From Vishniacozyma victoriae (taxonomy: Eukaryota; Basidiomycota; Tremellomycetes; Tremellales; Bulleribasidiaceae), in contig JADPYG010000091.1 in assembly GCA_017654735.1 (NCBI GenBank), positions 124,001 through 188,000 of the forward strand: DNA of 64,000 nt, written 5' to 3'. This document shows, piece by piece, positions 22,079 to 32,219 of this stretch. Below the pieces are notes generated by a model, which saw only the letters and a program-made list of their open reading frames with translations, was not told the origin of the DNA and searched no databases. Both the position numbers and the translations under genes were made by a program. Position 1 is the stretch's first letter. Each line of letters opens with the position of its first letter.

Positions 22079-24763
22079 CTAGCTAGAAGGAACCCATCGA
22101 AGAACGGCAACACTCTCAACATGAGCCGTCTATTCATCAGCTCGGTCTTCAAGTATGTAGGCAAAGAAATGTATCCCTGATCAGAGAACGAGAGAACGAA
22201 AGAAGTAAAGAAAGAAAGAGTAAGGAAGAAGGGACATACCTGAGGGAAAAGATCAAATCCTCTCAAACTCTCCAAAATATATTCACCCCTCTTCTCCTCC
22301 TTCGTTTGGGAGGAATGATCAATAAACCATCCAACGTCCCTTGCTTGTGTATGGACGTTACATGATACGTAGACTATTGTCAAGGGTTGGAATTTGAGGA
22401 GTTGGGTCAGGAAGGGTGGGTCGCATCCTTTTCGGGGGGGCTGGGTATCAGTTAGGTGCGATAGCGTCGAGAGTGGAGAGGTGCGATAGCACCGAGCATA
22501 TGGAGGTGCGATAGCGCCGGGAGCATGGAGGTATGATAGCGCCGGGAGTATGGAGGTATGATAGCGCCGGGGAGGTGTCGGTGTAATATTATCCGAGAAA
22601 TCAGGTTGAAGTGATTTGACACCGACTCCAATGGCATGATGAGATTGTGGAATGCGTGGGCAAGGTGGCCGCGAGGCTCTTGAAGACAATGGACAGTAGG
22701 AAGTGGAGTGCGATAAAGTGGAATAGTGAAGAAATGACTCACATCAACCACAACACAGCTTTTCCCACCTTCAAACCCTTTCTCCGCCACTCCACCGAAA
22801 ATATCCTCTGCTTTCCCACATAACCATTCCGTCTTCTCCCCTAATCCATTCATCTCAGCATTGACCTTTGCAGCTTTGATACTATCACTACTAATCTCAA
22901 CCCCCGCCACCTTTTCAAATTGATCACTCAAAGTAATCCCAAATAACCCAGATCCACAGTATGTATCAACTAAATGACTTGGTTTGGGTAATGTAGTAGA
23001 GATTGCTTGTTTTACGTATTCGGTCAATGGGATTAAGATTGAGTTGTTGTTCTGGAAGAATGAACCAGCTGCGAATTGAAAGATGTAGGGTCCTACGCGT
23101 TCGTAGACTTGTTCGCGGTGGTTCGTTATTGTTAAATGGTCCGATTCGGGGATGATAGGGGACAAGGGGTCGAAGGGTGTTGATTGAGTTGGGGTGGGAG
23201 TAGGTGGGGGGAGTGAATCACGGAGGAGGAGGGTTGCGCCTCGTTTGAATGACCAGATTGTGCTGTTTATCAGCACCGACGCCGACAGGCGGACTGGATC
23301 GATCCTCGGGAGGTCGATAAGTGGGATGAGATGAAAAGACGTCATTTTTGGAAGAAGGATAAGGGGCTCACTCTTTGACCCGTTGACGTTCCTCGATCAT
23401 CTTCGAGTTGATAACAGGCGTAGCTATAGGGCATTCCTATCGGTCAGCCTGCTGCCCTGCTGAAGAGGACTGAAAGCGTGAGGAAAAAGTAACACACCTC
23501 AATATCAAGTACACCAGGTCTTCCCTTTCTCTCAAATCCAATCCGGCATTCCCAATCCCTTTTCCCTTCAGTATCCTGATTCATCCCCTCCTCCTCTCCC
23601 ACCCCCTCTTCCTGTAGGACAGCAGCATCCCGAGCGTCTTTGGCCGCCCGGGCAGCTTTAGGAGGAGCATCAAAATGAGGAGTAATTTTCGTTCTGTATC
23701 CCCATTGTTTTGGGGATCCTATAGTTGGTTGAATTTCTGGAATTAATGTTGGGTTTAGGGCTGAGAATCGGGTGTAGGCTAGTGAAACGGTTTTTTTCTT
23801 GTGCAGGAGTTGAAGAGCGTATGGGAGGGGTTGGAGTTGACATCCGCCACTGGTTTTTAGCTTGCTCTCTGTCATTTCTTGGTCTATGGTTCGTCTTCTC
23901 TTTCCGGGCAATCCTGCCATTCATCCTCTTGAACCATTTGACTCCCCATGCGCTTATTTCTCTCTTTTCAATATCCCTCTTTGCGTGTACTACGCAATAT
24001 CCCCCTTCATGTACACCACACACCGAGATCATCTCACCGCCAAAGAGTATTGAAAGAAGTAGAAATGGGGGAGAGTAACGTACCACTCTCCAAAGTATTT
24101 ACATCCTCCTTCCGGATTCACCCTCCTATCCCCTTCCCCACCCCTGAACTCCTCACTATAATCTAGGATCTCGACAAGATCCGCACTCGAGAAGAATCGA
24201 TCATGTTTGAATATTTTTGCTTTGATCTTGTCGCCTGGGTGGGCAAAGGGGGTCATGATTGCCCATTTCTTCTCCCCTTCCTCATATAGCGAGAGTGATT
24301 CACCTGAGATCAGCTTCTCGCCCGGCTTCCAAGATGTCACAGACATACCTGACACAGTAAAAGCTCCCACTTTAAGCTCTACAACACTCCAAAGCTCTAA
24401 AGCTGGTGGTTGCCATTCACTCTCGTCCCCCTTGGCAAGTACCGCATCCACATATTCAGCCCCTAAGAAGTCCCGGACATCACGAAACGTAACATCCGCA
24501 GGAGAGTATAATTCCGGTAATGTCCTCTTGATCCTCCTATTCTTCTTCTTTCCCTTTGGAACTTCAGGTTTGGCGGTAGAGGTACTAGTACTAGCGGTAG
24601 CCTCTACAAAGAGGTTGTTGACGGGTGCATCTTCTGCTGGTAGCATTTCGAAATCTTCCGTCCGTGCTTTTTTGGTTGGTGGTGAGGTTGACATTCTGAC
24701 TAATGTGATAGGTCTGAGGTTATTAAGGAGTATAGGTCTATATAATTGCCTGAGTATATACAT
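22079..24763 (-). CDS. TRM2: tRNA (uracil-5-)-methyltransferase Trm2
   Basis: A TrmA-family RNA m5U methyltransferase, which makes m5U54 in the T loop of tRNA. The first exon carries a basic linker (KGKKKNRRIKRTLPELYSP). Later exons give the core FQFAAGSFFQNNNSIL, the SAM-binding loop VDTYCGSGLFGITL, VAGVEIS, the motif CVVVDPPRKGCDPPFL (made by splicing 22742 to 22440), and VYVSCNVHTQARD with the catalytic Cys. The last exon gives TAHVESVAVLRW and a stop at 22079. Two in-frame ATGs exist: 24763, which adds 23 residues rich in Arg, Leu and Ile without acids, and 24694 (MSTSPPTKKARTEDF). The longer form looks like a mitochondrial presequence. The 302-nt intron 22441-22742 contains a minisatellite. 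Confidence 0.88.
22454..22576. repeat. 25-bp minisatellite inside a TRM2 intron
   Basis: Five copies of a 25-bp unit start at 22454, 22479, 22504, 22529 and 22554, with core AGGTRYGATAGCGCCGGGAG. The two middle copies differ from each other at three positions. The array lies wholly within intron 22441-22742 and is a simple tandem repeat without spacers, so it is not a CRISPR. Confidence 0.9.
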
Positions 24764-24914
24764 TCAGCCCTATAGGAGTTATCGAATCAAATGATGGTTG
24801 TTACTATCTGAAATTTAAAGTGAGGGTAATATTTAAGGCGGATGGAATGACGCGAAGGTAGAGTAAGCGTTCATCAACCACCTACTCTATCTATACATCT
24901 TATACCTACATACA

Positions 24915-27601
24915 ATGGCAGAAGCATCATCATCTACTGCTGCACCTGCACCAACAGTGGTCAGGCCAGAGAATGTAGATGAACCAACATACGCTGCTAT
25001 GCAGTTGTACCGATCTGTAAGTTTCACCTCCATCTTCTCTTCCTCGCCGAAATCTGAGGGGCTGAACTGATGGTAGAAAATCAAAGAACATGGTCGTCTA
25101 GCAGACAGTCTGAAAGAGAGTATGTCCTCTTCACCGATCACTTGAACTGGGAGTGGGAGAAGGCTAATACCAGTCCGAATACATATGAAGACCTTGGACA
25201 AAGATTACACAAAGACGGAAGATGATATGAAGGCTTTACAGAGTGTAGGGCAGATCATTGGAGAGGTATTGAAGCAATTGGATCATGAGCGATGTAAGTC
25301 TACTGCACGGCGAAGGACCGAAAGTCGGGAGTGAGCGAGTAACGAGGACAGGATGAGAAGTCGGTGGTGGACGAGCAGGAGGCTCGCGGCAGAGGTCGGG
25401 TAGAAAGGGATTGAATCAGCGGGGGAGATATGGAAGCACTCGCTGTGCAGGATCGATAGCCTGCGGAAGAGAGTAGCGGAAAGGGATCACGTCAATCAGC
25501 AGAGCCCAGGATCACGTGTGGCTTATAATGAAAGAGGGGAAAAGAGTCGATTGACTCGTGGAAGGGCTGGGAGGAAGCGGACCTGTTTTGAAAAGAGGAG
25601 CTGACGAGCAGTCATTGTCAAAGCCTCTTCTGGACCCCGATACGTCGTATCGTACAGACCTGCACTTGCAGCACACAAGGTGAGTCAAATGTCGATAGGC
25701 GAAGATCTGCTTCAGTATCATGGCATAGACCATTGAAGTGGTTCGCAGAATGGCCTGTGAGACAGATCAAGAAAGACACTGACGGCCAGTTGAAACAAGG
25801 CGTACGAGTATCTCTTGATATGACGACATTGACGATAATGAGGATTCTACCTAGGGAAGTCGATCCAATGGTAAGTAGGCCGAAAGGCCGTCACTCCTCT
25901 CTCTTATCACGGTCCTGCATCCATGAAGAGCAGGATGGTGTGATCGAGATACCTAAGAGGAGGCGCTGATTACAGGTCTACAACATGTCCCTTGAGGATC
26001 CTGGATCAGTATCATTCGCAGGAATCGGTGGATTAGGGGATCAAGTAAGGGAATTGAGGGAGGTAATCGAGTTGCCTCTAATGAATCCTGAGTTGTTCGA
26101 AGTGAGTCTCCCTTCCTCTTTCTTGTCACCTTCTCCCTCCTTTCCCTCCTTGCCCGTCGCGAGCGATCAATATGAGATTGAATGGAACTGATATATAGCG
26201 AGTGGGTATTAAACCACCCAAGGGTGTATTACTATACGGTCCTCCAGGAACTGGTACGTTTCTTCCTTTTCTCCTTTCCCCCGGGCAGATCTGTGCCCTC
26301 TCTCAGACAAGCTGAACGAGCTGGTGGAATTGATTGCTGGCCTAGGAAAGATAAGATCAGGAGTTGATAGCTAGGTAAGACACTACTTGCTCGTGCGGTC
26401 GCTGCTACCCTCAATACCAATTTCCTAAAGGTTGTTTCGTCAGCTGTAAGTCCTTTTCTCCGCCTTCTCCTTTTCCTCTTCTGCCGTACTATCTCCTCGC
26501 CTGGTCCCTTCCTCGCATCACTCGATCTGAGCTTGGTCTGGGATATCCTTCGGACCCCAGATGCCCTTTCTCGCATCTCGCTCCGCTCGACGCACGCTGA
26601 CTAGTAGATTGTCGATAAATACATTGGTGAATCCGCACGAATGATTCGAGAAATGTTTGCCTATGCAAAAGAACATGAACCATGTATTATCTTCATGGAT
26701 GAGATTGATGCTATTGGAGGAAGGAGGTTTAGTGAGGGTACTTCTGCCGATCGAGAAATTCAGAGGACTTTGATGGAGGTGGGTCTTCTTCCTCCTTTCT
26801 TTCCTTCTCCCTTCCCCGTCCCCTTTCACAGTTCCTCTTCCTCCGATCTTGTTCCTCAACCTGAAACAGGGTACCTGGATGCAACACTAACGACAGCTCC
26901 TGAACCAAATGGATGGATTCGATTCCCTAGGCAAAACAAAACTCATCATGGCAACAAACAGACCCGATACACTCGATCCCGCCCTTCTCCGTCCAGGTCG
27001 ACTCGATCGTAAAATCGAAATTCCCCTACCTAACGAACAAGGTCGATTAGAGATTCTCAAGATTCACGCTAAAGGGATCAACAAGAGTGGAGATATCGAT
27101 TATGAAGCTGTTGTTAAGCTTAGTGATGGGTTTAATGGGGCTGATTTGAGGAATGTTTGTACAGAGGCGGGAATGTTTGCTATAAGGGAAGATAGGTACG
27201 TAGGCCAGGCCGTCACTCTTTTCCAGGCCGTTAGGCCGTCGATCTTTCCAGGCCGTTAGGCTGTCACCCTCCGCTCCCCCCCCCCTACCCCCTCACGCTG
27301 GCCTCCTTTCCCAGGGCGTAGGCCTAGGCCGATTGACCTTGATACCCTACTCTACCTCTTTGGACTCGCTTCGCTCGGTACTGGCGCTGACCAACAGGGA
27401 CGCGATCCTCCAAGACGATCTAATGAAGGCAGTAAGGAAATTGAACGATGCCAAGAAACACGAGACTTCTGCGTGAGTTTTTCTCTTTCTCGCATCTTGT
27501 CTTCCCCCGTCATGATGGGTCCTCATTTGATGAGGGCCGAGAAGGGAGATGTTGTTGAATAGAAGAGGAGCTGATGATTCAGGGATTACAATAAAGTCTA
27601 G
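24915..27601 (+). CDS. RPT4: 26S proteasome regulatory ATPase Rpt4
   Basis: A AAA ATPase of the 19S base that unfolds substrates. The N-terminal part has the coiled coil ([13 protein letters not shown]) and an OB-fold region ([20 protein letters not shown] joined to [18 protein letters not shown]). The AAA domain shows Walker A GPPGTGKT (split by an intron), pore loop [17 protein letters not shown], Walker [15 protein letters not shown], sensor 1 [24 protein letters not shown] with the Arg fingers, and the tail [38 protein letters not shown] is diagnostic for Rpt4. There are about twelve exons. The intron at 25296 to about 25612 and that at 27197 to about 27398 are long for this genome and contain GGCCG-rich repeats. 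The gene diverges from TRM2 across about 150 bases. Confidence 0.93.
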
Positions 27602-28209
27602 TTGACCTTGACTCTCGTTGGATGTTGGATGTTGGGCGTTAGATGGTGATGTTTAAAGATGGAAGTGGTAACGATGCATGGTTCATGTACATGATCAAAT
27701 ACCGTCTCACTGGAAAGTGGACCGAGTCTGCGTCAGGTCTATCGAGGTACAATAATTACGATTGCGGTATACGATCTTCCCCAGATTCCCCGTGGAATGC
27801 GCTGAGCAACTGGATTTGCTGACACCCACTTTCGCTCACCCATATGGTTCGTGCTCATAAAATGAATGCAGCGGCTGGTACTAAATATCCATTTGCATAG
27901 AACTACTACTGCGTTTACGGAAACTTGATTGTAGTATACTTCAATATAGCATTTGGTGATTTGATATTCTTTAAGAGATTTTTGTCGTTCGTCGTCAATC
28001 GTACATCGTAGATTGATCTTTAGTTGATCGTTGACCATGGGTTTTAGATCTTTGTCAGGCGCCTGGCCGGCGCGTTCGTGATCCGTCCATGAGTGTTCGT
28101 AGTATGTACAGTGACGGGTATACTGTTGTGTCGTTCGTTATCGTGGACGTGATTGTCGTAAAACGTAATATGTGATGATTCGTTCAATATCGAAAAATTG
28201 ATAACTCTA
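27602..28209. other. convergent intergenic region
   Basis: 3' UTR space between RPT4 (plus) and the first HPDRF-domain gene (minus). No coding frame with support. A GC-rich palindromic patch (GGCGCCTGGCCGGCGCG, about 28059-28075) is present. Confidence 0.45.
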
Positions 28210-29604
28210 TCACCTCGATTTAGAGTTCTCCATGATTAAATCCGTTAAAACCCTCGAACAAACTTCCATCCCTTCTTTCACTTTCTCCCTCTCCTTCTCC
28301 CTTACCCTAGGCAGCACTTTCGAGAGGAATCGATCAGGATGGAAATTCCTAATAGCCTCTCTTAAAGTCTTTCGTTCAGCTTCCTTTCCCTCTTTTCCCG
28401 CTACTATCCCCCCTTGAAGCGGTAATAAAGCTACATTTGATAGAAAGAGGGAAATTGATTTCTTTTCGAGTTTTGATTTAGCGTAAATAGGCCATGGAAT
28501 GTCGGAGTATGATAATTCCGTTTCGATAATCATGTCGGAATCGGAACCTGTATCTTTGGTGTTTGAGAGTAATTTATTCCATCTGGATATATATCGTTCT
28601 CTTTCCTTTTTTTCTCTTTCTCTTGAATTACTTCGAGTAGAAGTTGAGTTGTGGACACTCCCCCTCTCTTTTCCCCCCCAGTAATCCTCATCAGTCCCTG
28701 GCCCTCCGTACGCCGTATTAAATAACGGTGTACTCCCCCTCCTCCTCCTTTTAAACGCTTGTTCAGTTTCCTCATATTCCCTCCCATCATGTCTCTCCCT
28801 CCTCTTTCTCTCCTTATGAGCGGCATCCAATTCCTTCTCCCTAGCTTCCTGAGCCAATCTTGCAGCTTTGTACTTTGCTTCCTCGAGATCCCTTTTTCGT
28901 TGACGCTCTCTCTGGAGATCACGTTGTCGATGCCGTTCAGCCTTTTCTGCCATTTGTTTGGATATCCTCTTATGGAGTTCAGTATCGGATATATCGGATA
29001 CGTGGACTGAGGCTGTACCGCGATTGTCGGTTTTGAACGTATACGTGGATGTGGATGTGGATGTATGACCTGTTGTAGTTGTGTACGTCGATGTGGTGGT
29101 GGTCGTTTGATATCGAGATGGAATCCTCACGTCCCCTCCAGCTTGTGAATGTGGTCGTGCGAGATTAGGTTCCATATCCTGATATCGATGATCATTCCCA
29201 GTATTCGGTTCCCTCTCTAGATCCTCAACAACAATGGGATCATCAGAACCACCATCCTCATAACCTAGATTTATATCATTCCTATCCCTATTCGCCCTCT
29301 TGATCTTCTCTTGATCAACCCTAAACTTGTCTTCAGCGAGTTTCCGAACTCGTTTAATACGTTCAGATTGTGTTTCACGACTGATTGGATTAGCTTCTGC
29401 AAGAATACGAGCTTGGGCAATATGTATATCCGGAACTTCAAAGAAGTCCGGGGGAGGGATAGAAAGTGGGAGAGAGACGGAGATATGTGGGTGGGGAATG
29501 GAGGAAGAAGAAGGATGGGTAGGAGGAACTAACAGATTAAGTCGAGTTGGTCTTGGAATGGCGTAATCGGTCTTTGCCGATTCGCTGGGTGGGTGAGGAG
29601 TCAT
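28210..29604 (-). CDS. HPDRF-domain protein 1 (NFKBIL1 C-terminus-like), nuclear/charged
   Basis: A single-exon protein beginning MTPHPPSESAKTDYAIPRP; the open frame extends further upstream only from a non-ATG codon. The middle is highly charged (KRISKQMAEKAERHRQRDL; HKERKRRERHDGREYEE) with a basic cluster FKRRRRGS resembling a nuclear localisation signal. The C-terminus has YSDIPWPIY, then LREAIRNFHPDRFLSKVLP and RVREKEREKVKEGME, ending CSRVLTDLIMENSKSR. The HPDRF block recalls the J-like C-terminal region of NFKBIL1 and a family of basidiomycete proteins of unknown role. The neighbouring gene 30490-31425 shares exactly this C-terminus, so the two are tandem paralogues. Function is not known; a link to RNA processing would be by analogy only. 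Confidence 0.68.
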   Translation of the reverse strand: MTPHPPSESAKTDYAIPRPTRLNLLVPPTHPSSSSIPHPHISVSLPLSIPPPDFFEVPDIHIAQARILAEANPISRETQSERIKRVRKLAEDKFRVDQEKIKRANRDRNDINLGYEDGGSDDPIVVEDLEREPNTGNDHRYQDMEPNLARPHSQAGGDVRIPSRYQTTTTTSTYTTTTGHTSTSTSTYTFKTDNRGTASVHVSDISDTELHKRISKQMAEKAERHRQRDLQRERQRKRDLEEAKYKAARLAQEAREKELDAAHKERKRRERHDGREYEETEQAFKRRRRGSTPLFNTAYGGPGTDEDYWGGKERGSVHNSTSTRSNSREREKKERERYISRWNKLLSNTKDTGSDSDMIIETELSYSDIPWPIYAKSKLEKKSISLFLSNVALLPLQGGIVAGKEGKEAERKTLREAIRNFHPDRFLSKVLPRVREKEREKVKEGMEVCSRVLTDLIMENSKSR

Positions 29605-30489
29605 TGCATCCGGTGCTGACTGTTGTGTATAGTATCGGACTATACTATAGAATATATAAATTAATAAGAGGTGTCGAGTGTAAGAGTAGAAGAGTAAGTG
29701 GTAGATAGGTGGCAAGTTGATTCAAGTCCTACAGTATATAGGTTGTTTAATCCCGCCGTTACTATAAATCACCTTATACCATACATTTGGGATCATCATA
29801 TGCATCATTCAGGATGATCATAATCTTAGGTCAAATCGGGTAGGGCAGACGATATTTGAAAGCACTTGAACGCACCGTCTGTGCGATCGTTCGTAGGGAT
29901 ACGACAGGATACGATGCGGTCATTCCCCCGTTCCCTCACTTACCAAGGAAAACAATAAACCTCAAAATACGTTGACGACATCTTTGCTTATAGCCTCAAT
30001 CTAACGGTTCTGGTGTACTTTGGATGGTAGCCTGATAGACGTTTGATGATACTACCAAAATGATAATACGATTGCATGATATTAGGACGATAATAGTGAT
30101 AGACTGGATTCTACTTGAGGTGTATAATTACCTTACTTATATACTAAGATACGATTACATACAGGTATTCGAGCTAACACCATGGCGATTGACCACAAGT
30201 AGTCGTACTGATACAGTGGCCGTGCCACAAGTACTCGTTGACGCCGAGATCGTAGGCATAGGCTTGAGATCGTTATTGATAGTCGTTGCGGTTGGTGGTG
30301 CTGGTCGGGCGGTGAGAATGGTTCGTACAGAGTGGTGATTCGTGAGAGTACTAATGGATGGAGACACGTGTGAGTCGTGAAGAAGATCATTTGAGTCGTG
30401 GTCTTGAAAAGTCGAAGTCGAGGGAAAGTGGCGGAGAAGGATGTCGAAACGTAGCGGAGAGGGGGATATGTCGGAGGGTAAGAGAGTCT
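29605..30489. other. intergenic region between the two HPDRF paralogues
   Basis: Contains the promoter of the downstream paralogue and the 3' UTR of the upstream one. Open frames here (for example 30155-30535, minus) lack an ATG in good context and any recognisable motif. I see no gene. Confidence 0.45.
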
Positions 30490-31425
30490 TTACTGCGAAT
30501 TCTCCATAATCAATTCCGTCAAGACTCTCGAACAAGTCTCCATCCCCGCTCTGACTTTCTCCTGTTCCCTCTCCCTGACCCTAGGTAAGATCTTGGATAA
30601 GAATCGATCAGGATGATAATTCTTGATCGCTTCCCTCAACACCTTCTTCTCCTCTTTTTGTAAATCAACTGCCTCGGTCGCCTCAAATTGGAATGTCTGA
30701 GTACATTGAAACAAGGCCAGGTCGGATAGGAAAGATTGAATAGATCCTTTAGTGAGGTGATGTGGGTTTGGTTTTTGGTTAGGAGAGGGGTTGTAGATTG
30801 GCCATGGGATATCCGAGTATCGGAGTTCGGTTTGAACGTCGTTTTCGTCGGTAGAGAGTAGTGAAGCCCATTTGATCAGGTACATTTGCCTCTCTTCGTC
30901 GTCCGCTAGCTCTTGTTCATTTACCGGTTCATCCTCTTTGAATGTTGACTTCTTTTGTTCTTTCCCTTTTCCTTTTCCTTTACTCTTGCCCTTGCCCTTT
31001 TTTTTGGTCTTGGGTTCTTGGTCGGATTGTTCTCCTCCAGTCTTCTCACCCACCGACTGCAAACCAGTACAAGAACCAGATCCTGGCCAATTGTAAAGCG
31101 GAGTAGACCCAGTTCCATCTTCTTTATATCCAAGATCCTCATCTCCAATCTTTTCACCCAGCGAAAGGGAACCTGATACTAATTTCGCCCAATCGTATAG
31201 CGGACCAGACCTAGCCCCATTCTCTTTATATACACTCGCCGACGTCTCTCCAATCTTCTTATCCCCCCTCCTCTCCCATTCATACATCACCCTCTTCTTT
31301 CTTTCTATCGTTTGTTTCTCTTGTCGTACCTGCGCGTAGTAGTACAGTTCTGCTTCTTCCCGTTGGGCGACACGGTTTTGATTCGGATCACCGGGTATCC
31401 TTTGTCGAACCCTAGTGTCGTTCAT
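30490..31425 (-). CDS. HPDRF-domain protein 2 (paralogue of 28210-29604)
   Basis: Starts MNDTRVRQRIPGDPNQNRVA and is charged throughout, with two similar blocks (GARSGPLYDWAKL and GTGSTPLYNWPGS) and a Lys/Gly run (KTKKKGKGKSKGKGKGK). The C-terminus, YSDIPWPIYNPSPNQ then LREAIKNYHPDRFLSKILPR and VREREQEKVRAGME, mirrors the neighbour almost residue by residue. The upstream sequence stays open in the same frame without an ATG (SNKGSQTYSPSNTVSSS), so a 5' exon joined by splicing may add to the N-terminus; the ATG at 31425 is therefore provisional. N-terminal halves of the two paralogues have diverged, whereas the C-terminal domain is under constraint. Confidence 0.65.
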   Translation of the reverse strand: MNDTRVRQRIPGDPNQNRVAQREEAELYYYAQVRQEKQTIERKKRVMYEWERRGDKKIGETSASVYKENGARSGPLYDWAKLVSGSLSLGEKIGDEDLGYKEDGTGSTPLYNWPGSGSCTGLQSVGEKTGGEQSDQEPKTKKKGKGKSKGKGKGKEQKKSTFKEDEPVNEQELADDEERQMYLIKWASLLSTDENDVQTELRYSDIPWPIYNPSPNQKPNPHHLTKGSIQSFLSDLALFQCTQTFQFEATEAVDLQKEEKKVLREAIKNYHPDRFLSKILPRVREREQEKVRAGMETCSRVLTELIMENSQ

Positions 31426-32219
31426 GTTGGATGACGAAAAGATCGTACCGATTGAGTGGGTATAGTTGGGATTGTAATGATGAGGGTCAGATGATGAGAC
31501 TGTATTGGACGGTGAATAGGTTTGCGATCCTTTATTTGAGGTTGCGATACGTTGGTTGAAGTCTGGTCGCGTAGGATTGGTTGATAGATTTGTGGTGTCG
31601 GGAGTGCAGTGGGTTGTATTTGCTAGTACTAGGTGATAGTATATAAATGACGCGTTTAAAGTAAAAAAAAAAGGTAGGATTTAGATGAAGAATAAGAGAA
31701 TAAGAGAGTAAGAGAATAGAGAACAAGAGAATTAAATATAGTCAGCCAGTGGTTATACCTAGAAGTTGTTTGAACCCGCTGTATCACAGTCGAATAGATA
31801 TATCGACTCGAAATACACCATGCACCTTATACTTGTGTGATTTATGGTGTACATGATGTATCACACGTAGTCAGTGTACGTTAGTCAGACCTGTATGGTG
31901 TATGGTATACATGATGTATAATGTATCACACGTAGTAAGCATCAGTAGGCTCACCACCGCGCACCTTATACTATGGTATACATGATGTATAATGTATCAC
32001 ACGTAGTAAGCATCACTAGACCCACCACCGCGCACGTTGGTTAGATAAGAGAATGAGTTTAGATTCTAGATCGGGCAAACCGGCGATCGATTTGTTGATC
32101 TGACGATTTAAGGCACCGTCAATCTGGAACCGATTTCACAGCATACATATATATTATATTCTACAGGGGGGTGGATCGTATCCCCATCTTATCAATCATC
32201 CCAATAGACATCAGAACAG
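31426..32219. other. divergent intergenic region with direct repeats
   Basis: Separates HPDRF paralogue 2 (minus) from the DUF3605 gene (plus). It holds the 71-bp direct repeat (31902-32035) and possibly a 5' exon of the minus-strand gene. No other gene seen. Confidence 0.5.
31902..32035. repeat. 71-bp direct repeat, two copies
   Basis: ATGGTATACATGATGTATAA starts at 31902 and again at 31973. The copies match through CACACGTAGTAAGCATCA and CCACCACCGCGCAC, differing at only about three positions in between. A degenerate partial copy (TACATGATGTATCACACGTA) lies at about 31852-31871. The unit contains a short palindrome GTATAC. Confidence 0.88.

Noticed and set aside
22452..22580. Regular repeat array that could suggest a CRISPR
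   Set aside because: The 25-bp units are directly adjacent without spacers and lie in a eukaryotic intron.
22027..22689. 220-codon minus-strand open frame through the TRM2 intron repeat
   Set aside because: It mixes intron repeat with exon sequence; splicing 22742 to 22440 restores the VVDPPRKGC motif.
23725..24166. Plus-strand open frames with hydrophobic segments opposite TRM2
   Set aside because: Shadows of the minus-strand TRM2 exons and introns.
29605..29715. N-terminal extension of HPDRF protein 1 with a hydrophobic stretch
   Set aside because: It opens from a TTG, not an ATG; the ATG at 29604 is the first good start.
30155..30535. 126-codon minus-strand open frame after HPDRF protein 2
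   Set aside because: Overlaps the end of that gene in another frame and has no motif; likely 3' UTR.
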